From NCBI RefSeq assembly GCF_002234405.1, contig NZ_NMQT01000087.1:1-56784 (forward strand): DNA of 56,784 nt, read 5' to 3'. Made by a program: the position numbers and the translations under genes. The DNA is from Amycolatopsis thailandensis (lineage in GTDB: Bacteria > Actinomycetota > Actinomycetes > Mycobacteriales > Pseudonocardiaceae). The notes under the pieces were generated by a model. That model was given only the letters and a program-made list of their open reading frames with translations. It did no database searches and had not been told where the DNA came from. Shown piece after piece: positions 43,664 through 51,665 of this stretch (positions within the stretch are counted from its first letter, which is position 1; each line of letters opens with the position of its first letter).

Positions 43664-46240
43664 ATGGATCCTGACGATCTCGACGGTGGGACTCCCGACA
43701 CCCACCGGCCCTCGGATCAGGATTCCTCGCCAGCGAACGGCGCCGCGACCCGCACGGTTGGAGAACCCGACCGGCATGCCTCGCTCGTCCGTCTGCTGAC
43801 CGAGTTGTCCGCCGAGAGGGATCACCGCGGTGAACCCGCGCTCGCCTTTCTCGGCCAGGGGTACCGCCTTTTGGAGCAAAATTCCGACGGCGGCGCATTG
43901 GGTACGCAATATCTCACGATGGTCGAGGCGAGCCCTTACGGGATCTGTGTCCACCAGCGGGGCAAAATCGTGTTCGTGAACTCCGCCGCCATGCGGTTCG
44001 TCGGCGCGAAGGTGTCGACGGAGCTCATCGGGATGCACATCACAGACCTGGTCGAGGCGGATTCGCAGGACGCGCTGCTGGCGCGGATCGGTTCGCTGGT
44101 TTCGCCCGGCTCGTTCAGTGAACCGACCGAAATGACGCTGCGGACCCTCGGTGGCCGCGGCGTCACCGTCGAATCGCAGGCGGTGCTGACGACTTGGGAG
44201 GGCGAACCCGCCTATCAGGTGATCATGCGCGATCTGACCACGCAGAAGGCGGCCGAGGTCGGCCTGCGGTTCCAGGCCGCGCTGGTCGGACACGCGAGTG
44301 ACGCGATCATCGCGACCTCGCCCGACGGGCTGGTGACGAGCTGGAATCCGGCGGCCGAGGCCGTCTACGGGCACGACCTCGACCAGGTCATCGGTGTGCC
44401 GGTGGCCGAGGTCGTCGGCGCGCCGATGAGCCCGCGGGAGGTCGTCGCGGCGGGCGGTGTCGTGCAGGCGACGCATTACAGCGCCGACGGCACGGCGCTG
44501 GTGGTGCGGGTCTCCGCGGCCGAGATGTTCGACGGCTACGTGCTGCTGTGCGCCGACGAGACCGCGCAGCGCCGGGCCGAGGCCGAATTCGCCACCGTCG
44601 TCGAAACGCTCGACGAGGGGGTGCTGGTGGTCGGCCCCAGCGGGCGGATCGAACTGGCCAACTCCGCGGCGCACCGGATCTCCGGTGTCCCGGAAGGCTC
44701 CCTGGTCGGACTGGAGAGCCGGACGCTGCGGCTGCACGACGAGAGCGGCGCCCCGGTGCCCGTCGAGGATCTGCCGTCCGCGCGCGTGCGGCGGTCCGGG
44801 AAGGTCGAGACCGGGAGGGTCGTGCAGGTGCGGCGGCGCGACGGTGCGCACCGCTGGCTTTCGCTGACCTCCGGTCCGCTGATGGCGCCGGGGCAGAGCG
44901 TGCCCTCGGTGCTGACGTCCTTCGCCGACATCACCGAACGGCGGGCGATCAGCGAGCGGCTGGCCTACGAGGCCACCCACGATCCGCTGACCCGGCTCGC
45001 GAACCGCACGCTCGCGCTGAACCGGCTGCGTCTCACGATCGCCGATCCGGCTCGCACGACCACCGTGATGTTCATCGATCTCGACAAGTTCAAGATCATC
45101 AACGACTCGCTCGGTCATACCGTCGGCGACCAGGTGCTGCGCATCATCGGCGACCGGCTGCGGGCCGCCGCCGGCCCATCGGACCTGGTCGGGCGGCTCG
45201 GCGGGGACGAGTTCCTGGTCATCACCACCGGTTATACCGAAGCCGCCGAGGTGCGGGCGCTGGCCGATCACCTTCAGCGACATCTCGCGGAATCGCTCAC
45301 GGTGCACGGCCGGGAACTGCATATAAATACGAGTATCGGAATAGTGATCGCAGAGCCCGGCGATACCCGCAGTGCCGACGAATTGCTGGAAGACGCCGAT
45401 TTGGCGATGTACCAGGCAAAAACATTCGGACCGGGCCGCTATGCCTTCTATGCGCCACTCATGCGGAAACGAGTACGGGACCGATTCGCACTGGAGCAGG
45501 ATCTGCGCAACGCCGTCGCGGAGGGCCTGGTCGAGACCGTTTATCAGCCCGTCGTGGATTTGCGGACCGGCGAAATGGTCGCGGTGAAGGCGAAGTCCCG
45601 GTGGAATCACCCTGCCCGGGGGTCGATCGATCCGGCGGAATTGGCCGAGATCGCCGACGACGGCGATCTTTTGACGATCATCGGTGCGAAAGTCCTTGCC
45701 AAGGCCGCCGGCGAGATCTCGCGATGGCGTGCCGATCATGGTGTGCACTGTAATGTGAATGTGAGCCTTTCGGTCCGCCAACTGGGCGATCCCACGTTGC
45801 TGCAAGTGGTACAGACAACTTTGGAGAAGGCGGGGCTGGGGCCCGGGGATCTGAGCCTCGACGTCGACGAGACGGCGCTGAAGGACGCGGCCGACGCCGT
45901 CGACGCGCTGCGGAAGACCGGCGTGCGGGTGACCGCGGAACGGTTCGGCGCCGGGTACTCGTCGCTCGCCCAGCTGTGCAGACTCGACCTGAACGTGATC
46001 GAAATCGACCGGTCGTTCGTGGCAGACCTCGGGATTTCGAGCGACGCCGAGCCGATCGTCGCCGGGATCATGGCGATGGCGCACGCTGTCGATCTCGTGG
46101 TGGTCGCCGAGGGAGTCGAGACCGCGCAGCAGTTGAAGGTGCTGCACGAACTCGGCTGCGATTGGGCGAAGGGGCCGCTGGTGGCGCCGCCGGGACCGCT
46201 GGGGGACCTGAAGCCCGAGTACCCGCACGTGGTGCGGTGA
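43664..46240 (+). CDS. PAS-PAS-PAS-GGDEF-degenerate EAL protein
   Basis: 858 aa. Three PAS domains (about 80-190, 200-300, 305-425), then GGDEF with an intact active site (GRLGGDEF, motif 513-517). The inhibitory RxxD site is absent (GPSD). The EAL domain is damaged: the EAL motif reads KAK (642-644), the DDFG loop reads AERFG and IKIDRSF reads IEIDRSF, so phosphodiesterase activity is unlikely. Predicted soluble diguanylate cyclase with sensory input, its EAL part perhaps only binding nucleotide or protein. The ATG at 43664 fits AGGGGG better than the TTG at 43655. Confidence 0.9.
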   Translation: MDPDDLDGGTPDTHRPSDQDSSPANGAATRTVGEPDRHASLVRLLTELSAERDHRGEPALAFLGQGYRLLEQNSDGGALGTQYLTMVEASPYGICVHQRGKIVFVNSAAMRFVGAKVSTELIGMHITDLVEADSQDALLARIGSLVSPGSFSEPTEMTLRTLGGRGVTVESQAVLTTWEGEPAYQVIMRDLTTQKAAEVGLRFQAALVGHASDAIIATSPDGLVTSWNPAAEAVYGHDLDQVIGVPVAEVVGAPMSPREVVAAGGVVQATHYSADGTALVVRVSAAEMFDGYVLLCADETAQRRAEAEFATVVETLDEGVLVVGPSGRIELANSAAHRISGVPEGSLVGLESRTLRLHDESGAPVPVEDLPSARVRRSGKVETGRVVQVRRRDGAHRWLSLTSGPLMAPGQSVPSVLTSFADITERRAISERLAYEATHDPLTRLANRTLALNRLRLTIADPARTTTVMFIDLDKFKIINDSLGHTVGDQVLRIIGDRLRAAAGPSDLVGRLGGDEFLVITTGYTEAAEVRALADHLQRHLAESLTVHGRELHINTSIGIVIAEPGDTRSADELLEDADLAMYQAKTFGPGRYAFYAPLMRKRVRDRFALEQDLRNAVAEGLVETVYQPVVDLRTGEMVAVKAKSRWNHPARGSIDPAELAEIADDGDLLTIIGAKVLAKAAGEISRWRADHGVHCNVNVSLSVRQLGDPTLLQVVQTTLEKAGLGPGDLSLDVDETALKDAADAVDALRKTGVRVTAERFGAGYSSLAQLCRLDLNVIEIDRSFVADLGISSDAEPIVAGIMAMAHAVDLVVVAEGVETAQQLKVLHELGCDWAKGPLVAPPGPLGDLKPEYPHVVR

Positions 46241-46369
46241 ACCGGGCGGCCGCCGCGTACGTGATCCCGATTGAGATCGTTCCTCGCGGCTGACGGGACC
46301 AAAGCCTCCTGTCACTCCGGCTCTTCGCGACGCAGTCTTGTCGGTGGGGAACCGGTGAGGAGGCCCGTC

Positions 46370-46954
46370 GTGTCGTTCGTTTTCCTGTGGCGCCGGGTCT
46401 GCCCCGGCCGGAACCCGCTCGCCCGGATCACCGACCGGATCGAGGCGGCCATCCTCATCGGTGGTGCCCTGGCGGCGCTGCTCGGCGTCCCGCTGGCCGC
46501 CGCGGCCGGTTCGGAGGCCTACGCGACCATGATGGCGCGCTCGGACTTCGAGACCGCCACGCGTCATGCGACGAACGCTGTCCTGCTCGAAGACGCTCCG
46601 CCGGCGCGTGTCGGCGTCGACGGGACTCCGTCCGCCGAGACCGCTCGCGTGCGGGCTCGCTGGGAGCTGTCGGACGGGACCTTTCAGGATGGCCTCGCGA
46701 CCGCCGATCTCGGCGCTTCGGCGGGTGACGGGGTGACGGTGTGGCTCGACGAGTCCGACGCCGTCGTCGCTCCGCCGGTGATGCCGCTGGACGCGGCGAG
46801 TACCGGGATCGGCGTCGGGGTGGGGGTATGGCTGGTCGGCGTGACGCTGCTGGCTTCGGGATACCTGTTCGCGCTGCGCCTGCTTAACCGGGCGCGGCGG
46901 GCGGCCTGGGATCGGGAGTGGGAGCGGCTCGGGCAGGACTGGACGCCTTCCTGA
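46370..46954 (+). CDS. Rv1733c-family membrane protein
   Basis: 194 aa, two membrane helices (about 25-47 and 142-165) with an extracytoplasmic domain between (ARVGVDGTPSAETARVRARWELSDG), the layout of mycobacterial Rv1733c proteins. The GTG at 46370 has GAGGAGG at 46357-46363; upstream in-frame starts are weaker. Function unknown. Confidence 0.82.
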   Translation: MSFVFLWRRVCPGRNPLARITDRIEAAILIGGALAALLGVPLAAAAGSEAYATMMARSDFETATRHATNAVLLEDAPPARVGVDGTPSAETARVRARWELSDGTFQDGLATADLGASAGDGVTVWLDESDAVVAPPVMPLDAASTGIGVGVGVWLVGVTLLASGYLFALRLLNRARRAAWDREWERLGQDWTPS

Positions 46955-47523
46955 GCGTGCCGGTTGTCGGGTCCGGAGGGCTGAAGGCTCCGGCCTTGGT
47001 GGTCTCTCAAGTACATGAAGGGGTCCTTCACGACGCTGGGCGCAAGGATGGGGGCCTTCATGTACTTGGGTGGGTCGTGAAGGCCTCCTTCCCTACTTTG
47101 AGGGTAGGGAAGGAGGCCTTCACGGACAGCCCGGGCCGCATCTAGAGGACTAAATGCGTTCTCGGCGTGGTCCCGGGGCAAGTCCGTGAAGGGGCCCTTC
47201 ACGGACCCTGGGTCCCTCAAGGAGGCCTTCACGGACCGCCGAATCGCCTCAGGAACCTCGGTCGTCTCATGTGTCACATCAGGCGCGCGTGAAGGGGCCT
47301 TCGCGATGGCCCAAGTACATGAAGGGGTCCTTCACGGAGCTGGGCGCAAGGATGGGGGCCTTCATGTACTTGGGTGGGTGGCCTCGCATTCAGAGGACTA
47401 AATGCGTCTGTCGCGGGGGTGGCGGAGCGCTGACCTGCGGGTTCGAGGGAAAGTGATAGCAAAGGTCCCTTGCTCCCGCTGCCTCGGGTTGTAGCTGTAC
47501 CTACTAGTATGTACAGTCTGGGT
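46955..47523. repeat. 569-bp gene-free hairpin cluster
   Basis: No gene. A 68-bp direct repeat, 66 of 68 identical by my count, occurs at 47008-47075 and 47312-47379, each with AAGTACATGAAGG/CCTTCATGTACTT ends. Between them: a perfect 20-bp-arm hairpin (47077-47096/47104-47123), the 22-bp CGCATT...AATGCG motif (47137-47158) and a 25-bp palindrome (47182-47206). A second 22-bp motif copy is at 47385-47406 and a 17-bp element at 47458-47474. Confidence 0.85.
47495..47516. promoter_or_regulatory. Putative autoregulatory TetR operator
   Basis: A 22-bp palindrome with half-sites CTGTAC and GTACAG around ACTAGT, matching at 20 of 22 positions. It ends 7 bases before the GTG of the TetR gene and probably covers the promoter, so the regulator would repress itself and the tautomerase gene. 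Confidence 0.65.
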
Positions 47524-48087
47524 GTGGACAAGAGGGAACAGCTCATCGAGAGCACTCGCGAGCTCCTGTGGGAGCGCGGGTACGTCGGCACCAGCCCGAA
47601 GGCGATCCAGGAGCGCTCCGGCGCCGGTCAGGGCAGCATGTACCACCACTTCCAGGGCAAATCCGGACTCGCGCTCGCCGCGATCGGCCGCAACGCCGAC
47701 GAGCTGCGCGCCAGGGCGGAGGCCGAGTTCTCCGGGCCCGGCACGGTCGTCGAGCGGGTCACGGCCTACCTGCGCCGCGAGCGCGACGCGCTCAAGGGCT
47801 GTCCGGTCGGCAAGCTCACCCAGGACCCCGACGTGATGGCCGACGCGGACCTGCGAAAGCCGGTCGAGGACGCCTTCGGCTGGGTCACCGGCCGTCTCGC
47901 CGAACTGCTCGAAGAGGGCCGCGCGGCCGGTGAGCTCGACGCCTCGCTCGACCCGCTCGCCACGGCGATCGCGCTGGTGGCGGTGCTGCAGGGCGGTTAC
48001 GTCCTCGCCCGCGCCGCCGGGTCACCGGACGTGTTCGCGAAAGCCGTCGACGGCGCCCTCGGCCTGCTCACCACCAAGGAGAACTGA
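47524..48087 (+). CDS. TetR/AcrR-family regulator (LmrA/YxaF-like)
   Basis: 187 aa. HTH in KREQLIESTRELLWERGYVGTSPKAIQERSGAGQGSMYHHFQGKSGLA; the C-terminal RDALKGCPVGKLTQDPDVMADADLRKPVEDAF is typical of the LmrA/YxaF group. The GTG at 47524 is preferred because an upstream ATG at 47509 lies within the operator palindrome. Followed after one base by the tautomerase gene, its likely regulated partner. Confidence 0.87.
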   Translation: MDKREQLIESTRELLWERGYVGTSPKAIQERSGAGQGSMYHHFQGKSGLALAAIGRNADELRARAEAEFSGPGTVVERVTAYLRRERDALKGCPVGKLTQDPDVMADADLRKPVEDAFGWVTGRLAELLEEGRAAGELDASLDPLATAIALVAVLQGGYVLARAAGSPDVFAKAVDGALGLLTTKEN

Positions 48088-48088
48088 C

Positions 48089-48451
48089 ATGCCCTTCGTC
48101 CGCATCGACGCCGCCGGGACCGACAAGCTCGAAGCCCTCGGCAACGCCGTCCACGACGCGATGGTCGAAACGCTCGGCATCCCGGCCGACGACCGCTTCC
48201 AGGTCCTCAACGGCCAAAGCACCCTGAAGTACGAGGACTACCTGGGGATCCATCGGGACGAAGGGATCGTGTTCGTCGCGATCACCATGCGGCCCGGGCG
48301 CACCGACGAGCAGAAGAAGTCGCTGTACCGCCGGATCGCGGAACTCGCCGGGGAGTACGCGGGGACCGAGCCGCGGAACGTGTTCGTCACGATCTCCGAA
48401 ACGGACCTGGTCAACTGGTCGTTCGGGAACGGCGAAGCGCAGTACGCCTGA
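48089..48451 (+). CDS. Tautomerase-family protein
   Basis: 120 aa. Starts Met-Pro, giving the N-terminal catalytic Pro after Met removal. The LGNAVHDAMVETLGIPADDRFQVL and RRIAELAGEYAGTEPRNVFVTISETDLVNWSFGNGEAQY segments mark the tautomerase_2-like group. In an operon with the preceding TetR regulator, so perhaps induced by a small aromatic or keto compound. Confidence 0.87.
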   Translation: MPFVRIDAAGTDKLEALGNAVHDAMVETLGIPADDRFQVLNGQSTLKYEDYLGIHRDEGIVFVAITMRPGRTDEQKKSLYRRIAELAGEYAGTEPRNVFVTISETDLVNWSFGNGEAQYA

Positions 48452-49140
48452 TCAGGCGGGAACGGGAGCGAAGGTGTGCTGCTCCAGCAGCCACCACGTG
48501 TCGCGGCCGAAAGACCACGTCAGCAGCCCCAGCGCGCCCAGCGTGACCACGAAACCGGCCCAGAGCGGCAGCACCGTCGAAGCCACCGCGACCAGCACGA
48601 TGCCCTGCACCGCCGCGACCGTCTTGCGCGCCATGCTCGGCGGCAGCGGGGCGTTCAGCCACGGCCACAGCCTGCTCGCGGCGACGAAGACGTAGCGCAT
48701 CGCGCCGATCGTGAGCACCCACGGGCCCAGCGACTGCGCGACGACCACGCTCAGGATCAGGATCAGATACGCGTCGACCTCCATGTCGAAACGCGCGCCG
48801 AGCGGCGACGCCGTCCCGGTGCGGCGCGCGACCTGGCCGTCGACGGCGTCCAGGCGACCGACGCGATGACGACCATCGTGACGATCTCCCGGCCCGCGGT
48901 GTCGACGACGAGCGCGGTCACACAGCCGACCAGTCCGGAACGGGCGAGCGTGACGGCGTCGGCCGGACCCAGGGAGCGCGCGGTGCTCCGGTGCAGGCCG
49001 TAAGTCAGGAATCCGCCGACGGCGATGCCGTAGGCCGCACCGGCGAGCCAGCCCAGCGGGCCCAGTCCGGCGACGGCGTCCAGCGTCCCCAGCAACGCCA
49101 GCTGGACGAGGACCCCCAGGAAAATACCGGGGTTGATCAC
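48452..49140 (-). pseudogene. Frameshifted CDP-alcohol phosphatidyltransferase gene
   Basis: Two frames together make one protein. The 5' part (49140 to about 48850, starting MINPGIFLGVLVQLALLG) runs to IVTMVVIASVAW; the 3' part then continues with LDAVDGQVARRTGTASPLGARFDMEVD, the family motif DG-x2-AR-x8-G-x3-D-x3-D, to a multi-helix C-terminus ending at 48452. Adding one base near 48850-48855 restores an unbroken motif. It could be a real mutation or a sequence error. The intact form would transfer a phospho-group from a CDP-alcohol in the membrane. The GTG start has GAGGAGG upstream and diverges from the next operon. Confidence 0.75.
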
Positions 49141-49200
49141 GAGGCCTCCTCGTTATGGTGACGGCGACCCCGTCTCCGGGGTCCGGCATGAGAGGACACG

Positions 49201-50181
49201 ATGGAACGCGCCTTCTGGTTCAGTGGTTCCGGTGACGGCGAGCTCAGGCCGGTCACGCTCCCTCCGGTCGGCGACGGCGAGGTGCTGGTCCGCACGCTGT
49301 GCAGCGGCGTGAGCCGGGGCACCGAGACGCTCGTGTTCCGCGGCGAGGTCCCGGCCAGTCAACGAACGGCCATGCGCGCGCCGTTCCAGGAGGGCGACTT
49401 CCCAGGGCCCGTGAAGTACGGCTACCTCAACGTCGGGGTGGTCGAACGTGGCCCCGAAAATCTCGTCGGGCAAGTCGTTTTCTGCCTCTATCCACATCAG
49501 ACGCGTTACGTCGTCCCGGCGTCGGCCGTCACGCCGGTGCCGCACGGCGTGCCGCCGGAGCGCGCGATCCTCGCCGGGACCATCGAGACCGCGGTCAACG
49601 CCGTCTGGGACGCGGCGCCGAAACTCGGCGACCGGATCGCCGTCGTCGGCGCCGGGATGGTGGGCAGCAGCGTCGCGAAGCTGCTGTCCGGCTTCCCGGC
49701 GACCAGGGTGCAGCTGATCGACGTCGACCCGGAGCGCGCGAAGGTCGCCGAAGCGCTCGGTGTCGACTTCTCGGCACCGGAGGACGCGCTGGGCGACTGT
49801 GACCTCGTCGTGCACGCCAGCGCGAGCGAAGCGGGGCTCGCGCGTTCCCTGGAACTCCTGGCGCCGGAAGGCGAGGTCATCGAACTGAGCTGGTACGGCG
49901 ACCGCCGGATCAGCGTCCCGCTCGGCGAGAACTTCCACTCACGACGGCTGACGATCCGGTGCAGCCAGGTCGGCATGGTCTCGCCAGCCCGGCGCCTGAA
50001 CCGGAGCTACGCGGACCGCTTGGCGATCGCGCTGGAAATTCTCGCCGATCCCACCTTTGAAGTGCTGGTCAACGGGGAATGCCGGTTCCATGAACTACCG
50101 GACGTCCTTCCGCGTCTGGCCGCGAATGAACCAGGAACGCTCTGCCTCCGTGTCACCTATCAGAGGGAGAACACGCGCTAA
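49201..50181 (+). CDS. MDR-family dehydrogenase (BchC-like, zinc site absent)
   Basis: 326 aa medium-chain dehydrogenase fold with Rossmann motif VVGAGMVGSSVAKLL. The GHE motif and catalytic His of zinc alcohol dehydrogenases are missing; LCSGVSRGTETLVF and KYGYLNVGVVERG match the group annotated as zinc-binding dehydrogenase/BchC-like. First gene of the operon at 49201-54098. It would oxidise or reduce a sugar- or pterin-like intermediate (inference). The ATG follows GAGAGGA. Confidence 0.85.
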   Translation: MERAFWFSGSGDGELRPVTLPPVGDGEVLVRTLCSGVSRGTETLVFRGEVPASQRTAMRAPFQEGDFPGPVKYGYLNVGVVERGPENLVGQVVFCLYPHQTRYVVPASAVTPVPHGVPPERAILAGTIETAVNAVWDAAPKLGDRIAVVGAGMVGSSVAKLLSGFPATRVQLIDVDPERAKVAEALGVDFSAPEDALGDCDLVVHASASEAGLARSLELLAPEGEVIELSWYGDRRISVPLGENFHSRRLTIRCSQVGMVSPARRLNRSYADRLAIALEILADPTFEVLVNGECRFHELPDVLPRLAANEPGTLCLRVTYQRENTR

Positions 50182-50202
50182 GGGCACTACCCGGGAGGTC
50201 CG

Positions 50203-50601
50203 TTGTTCAGCATCACCGTCCGCGACCACGTCATGGTGGCCCACAGCTTCCGCGGCGAGGTCTTCGGACCCGCGCAGAACCTGCACGGCGCGACCTTCGT
50301 GGTGGACGCGACTTTCCGCCGGTCCGAACTGGACGCGGACAACATCGTCGTCGACATCGGCAAGGCGACCGAAGAGCTCAAAGCCGTCCTCGCCGACCTG
50401 AACTACCGCAACCTCGACGACGTGCCCGAGTTCGCCGGCATCAACACCTCGACCGAGTTCCTCGCCAAGGTGATCGCCGACAGGCTCGCCGGCCGCGTCC
50501 ACGCGGGAGCGCTCGGCGAAGGCGCGCGCGGACTCGAAGGGATCACCGTCTCGCTGCACGAATCCCACGTCGCGTGGGCGAGTTACGAGCGTGCGTTGTG
50601 A
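50203..50601 (+). CDS. PTPS/QueD-like protein lacking canonical catalytic residues
   Basis: 132 aa T-fold related to 6-pyruvoyl-tetrahydropterin and 6-carboxy-tetrahydropterin synthases. His14 (AHSF) and His28 (LHGA) keep two zinc ligands; the third His is Ala30. The catalytic Cys position is Ala24, and the Asp-His pair of LDHxxLND reads Asn67-Tyr68 (LNYRNLDD). The pterin-anchoring Glu near the end (LHESHVAWASYE) remains. TTG start with GGGAGG upstream. Homologous in setting to S. coelicolor SCO6650, a PTPS homologue of unsettled function. It overlaps the GT gene by 4 bases. Confidence 0.85.
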   Translation: MFSITVRDHVMVAHSFRGEVFGPAQNLHGATFVVDATFRRSELDADNIVVDIGKATEELKAVLADLNYRNLDDVPEFAGINTSTEFLAKVIADRLAGRVHAGALGEGARGLEGITVSLHESHVAWASYERAL

Positions 50602-51665
50602 ACGGCCTCCACGTCGTCCTGCCGAACGACATCGACGACTCGAGCACGCCCAGCGGCGGCAACGTCTACGACAGAAGGCTTTGTGACGGCCTCGCCGCGG
50701 CGGGAGTGGAGGTCCACGAGATCGCCGTGCCCGGGAACTGGCCACGGCCGGACACCGAGGCGCGCAAGGCGCTGGCGCGCGAACTCGCCGACCTGCCCGC
50801 CGGTGCGGCGGTCCTGCTCGACGGACTGGTCGCCTGCGGGGTGCCCGAAGTGATCGTGCCGGCGGCGCGGCGGCTGGCGATCGCGGTGCTGGTGCATCTG
50901 CCGTTGGCCGACGAAACGGGACTTTCGCCTTCGCTCGCCACCGAACTCGACAGGTTGGAGCGGGAAACGCTCGGCGCTGTCGAGGCCGTGGTCGCGACCA
51001 GCGACTGGGCGGCGCGGCGGCTGATCGAGCATCACGACCTCGCCCCGCATCGCGTGCACGCCGTCCCGCCCGGGGTCGACAAGGCCGAAGTCGCCTCCGG
51101 GAGCCTGGACGGGACACACCTCGTGTGCGTCGCCAACGTGACTCCGCGCAAAGGCCAGGGCCTGCTCGCGGACGCGCTGAAGTCGCTCAGGGACCTCCCG
51201 TGGAGCTGCGAATGCGTCGGCGCCATCCGCCGCGAAACCCGCTACGTCGAACGCCTGCGGCGGCACACCCTCGGCGACCGATTCACCCTCACCGGCCCGC
51301 GGTCCGGCGAAGCGCTCGAAGCGACGTACGCGGCCGCGGACCTTCTCGTGCTGCCTTCGCGCGCGGAGACCTACGGTATGGTCGTCACCGAAGCGCTCGC
51401 GCGCGGCATCCCCGTGCTGGCGACCGCTGTCGACGCCTTGCCGGACACCCTCGGCCGGTCGCCCGACGGCAGTGTCCCCGGGATGCTCGTCCCGGGTGAG
51501 GACGTCAGCGCGCTGGCGAAGGCTCTTCGCCGCTGGCTCACCGAACCTGAACTCCGAGAACAGCTTCGCGCCTCCGCTCGCCTTCGCCGCGAGACGCTGA
51601 CCGGCTGGGACGAGACAGCCCGCGGTGTCGCCGCCGTGCTGCTGAGCGAACGGACGGCGGCATGA
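50598..51665 (+). CDS. Glycosyltransferase family 4-like
   Basis: 355 aa GT-B fold. N-terminal STPSGGNVYDRRLCDGLAAAG holds the acceptor-side Gly-Gly loop. The donor-side VTPRKGQGLL (Arg-Lys) and the E-x7-E motif (SRAETYGMVVTEAL) are intact, so it should be an active retaining transferase. GTG start overlapping the PTPS-like stop; its own stop overlaps the methyltransferase start. A degenerate paralogue occurs at 55750. Donor and acceptor unknown. Confidence 0.9.
   Translation: MNGLHVVLPNDIDDSSTPSGGNVYDRRLCDGLAAAGVEVHEIAVPGNWPRPDTEARKALARELADLPAGAAVLLDGLVACGVPEVIVPAARRLAIAVLVHLPLADETGLSPSLATELDRLERETLGAVEAVVATSDWAARRLIEHHDLAPHRVHAVPPGVDKAEVASGSLDGTHLVCVANVTPRKGQGLLADALKSLRDLPWSCECVGAIRRETRYVERLRRHTLGDRFTLTGPRSGEALEATYAAADLLVLPSRAETYGMVVTEALARGIPVLATAVDALPDTLGRSPDGSVPGMLVPGEDVSALAKALRRWLTEPELREQLRASARLRRETLTGWDETARGVAAVLLSERTAA

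Noticed and set aside
43622..46567. A 981-codon open frame on the minus strand opposite the GGDEF-EAL gene.
   Set aside because: It mirrors third-position GC of the plus-strand gene, is His/Arg-rich without domains, and the plus strand encodes clear PAS-GGDEF-EAL motifs.
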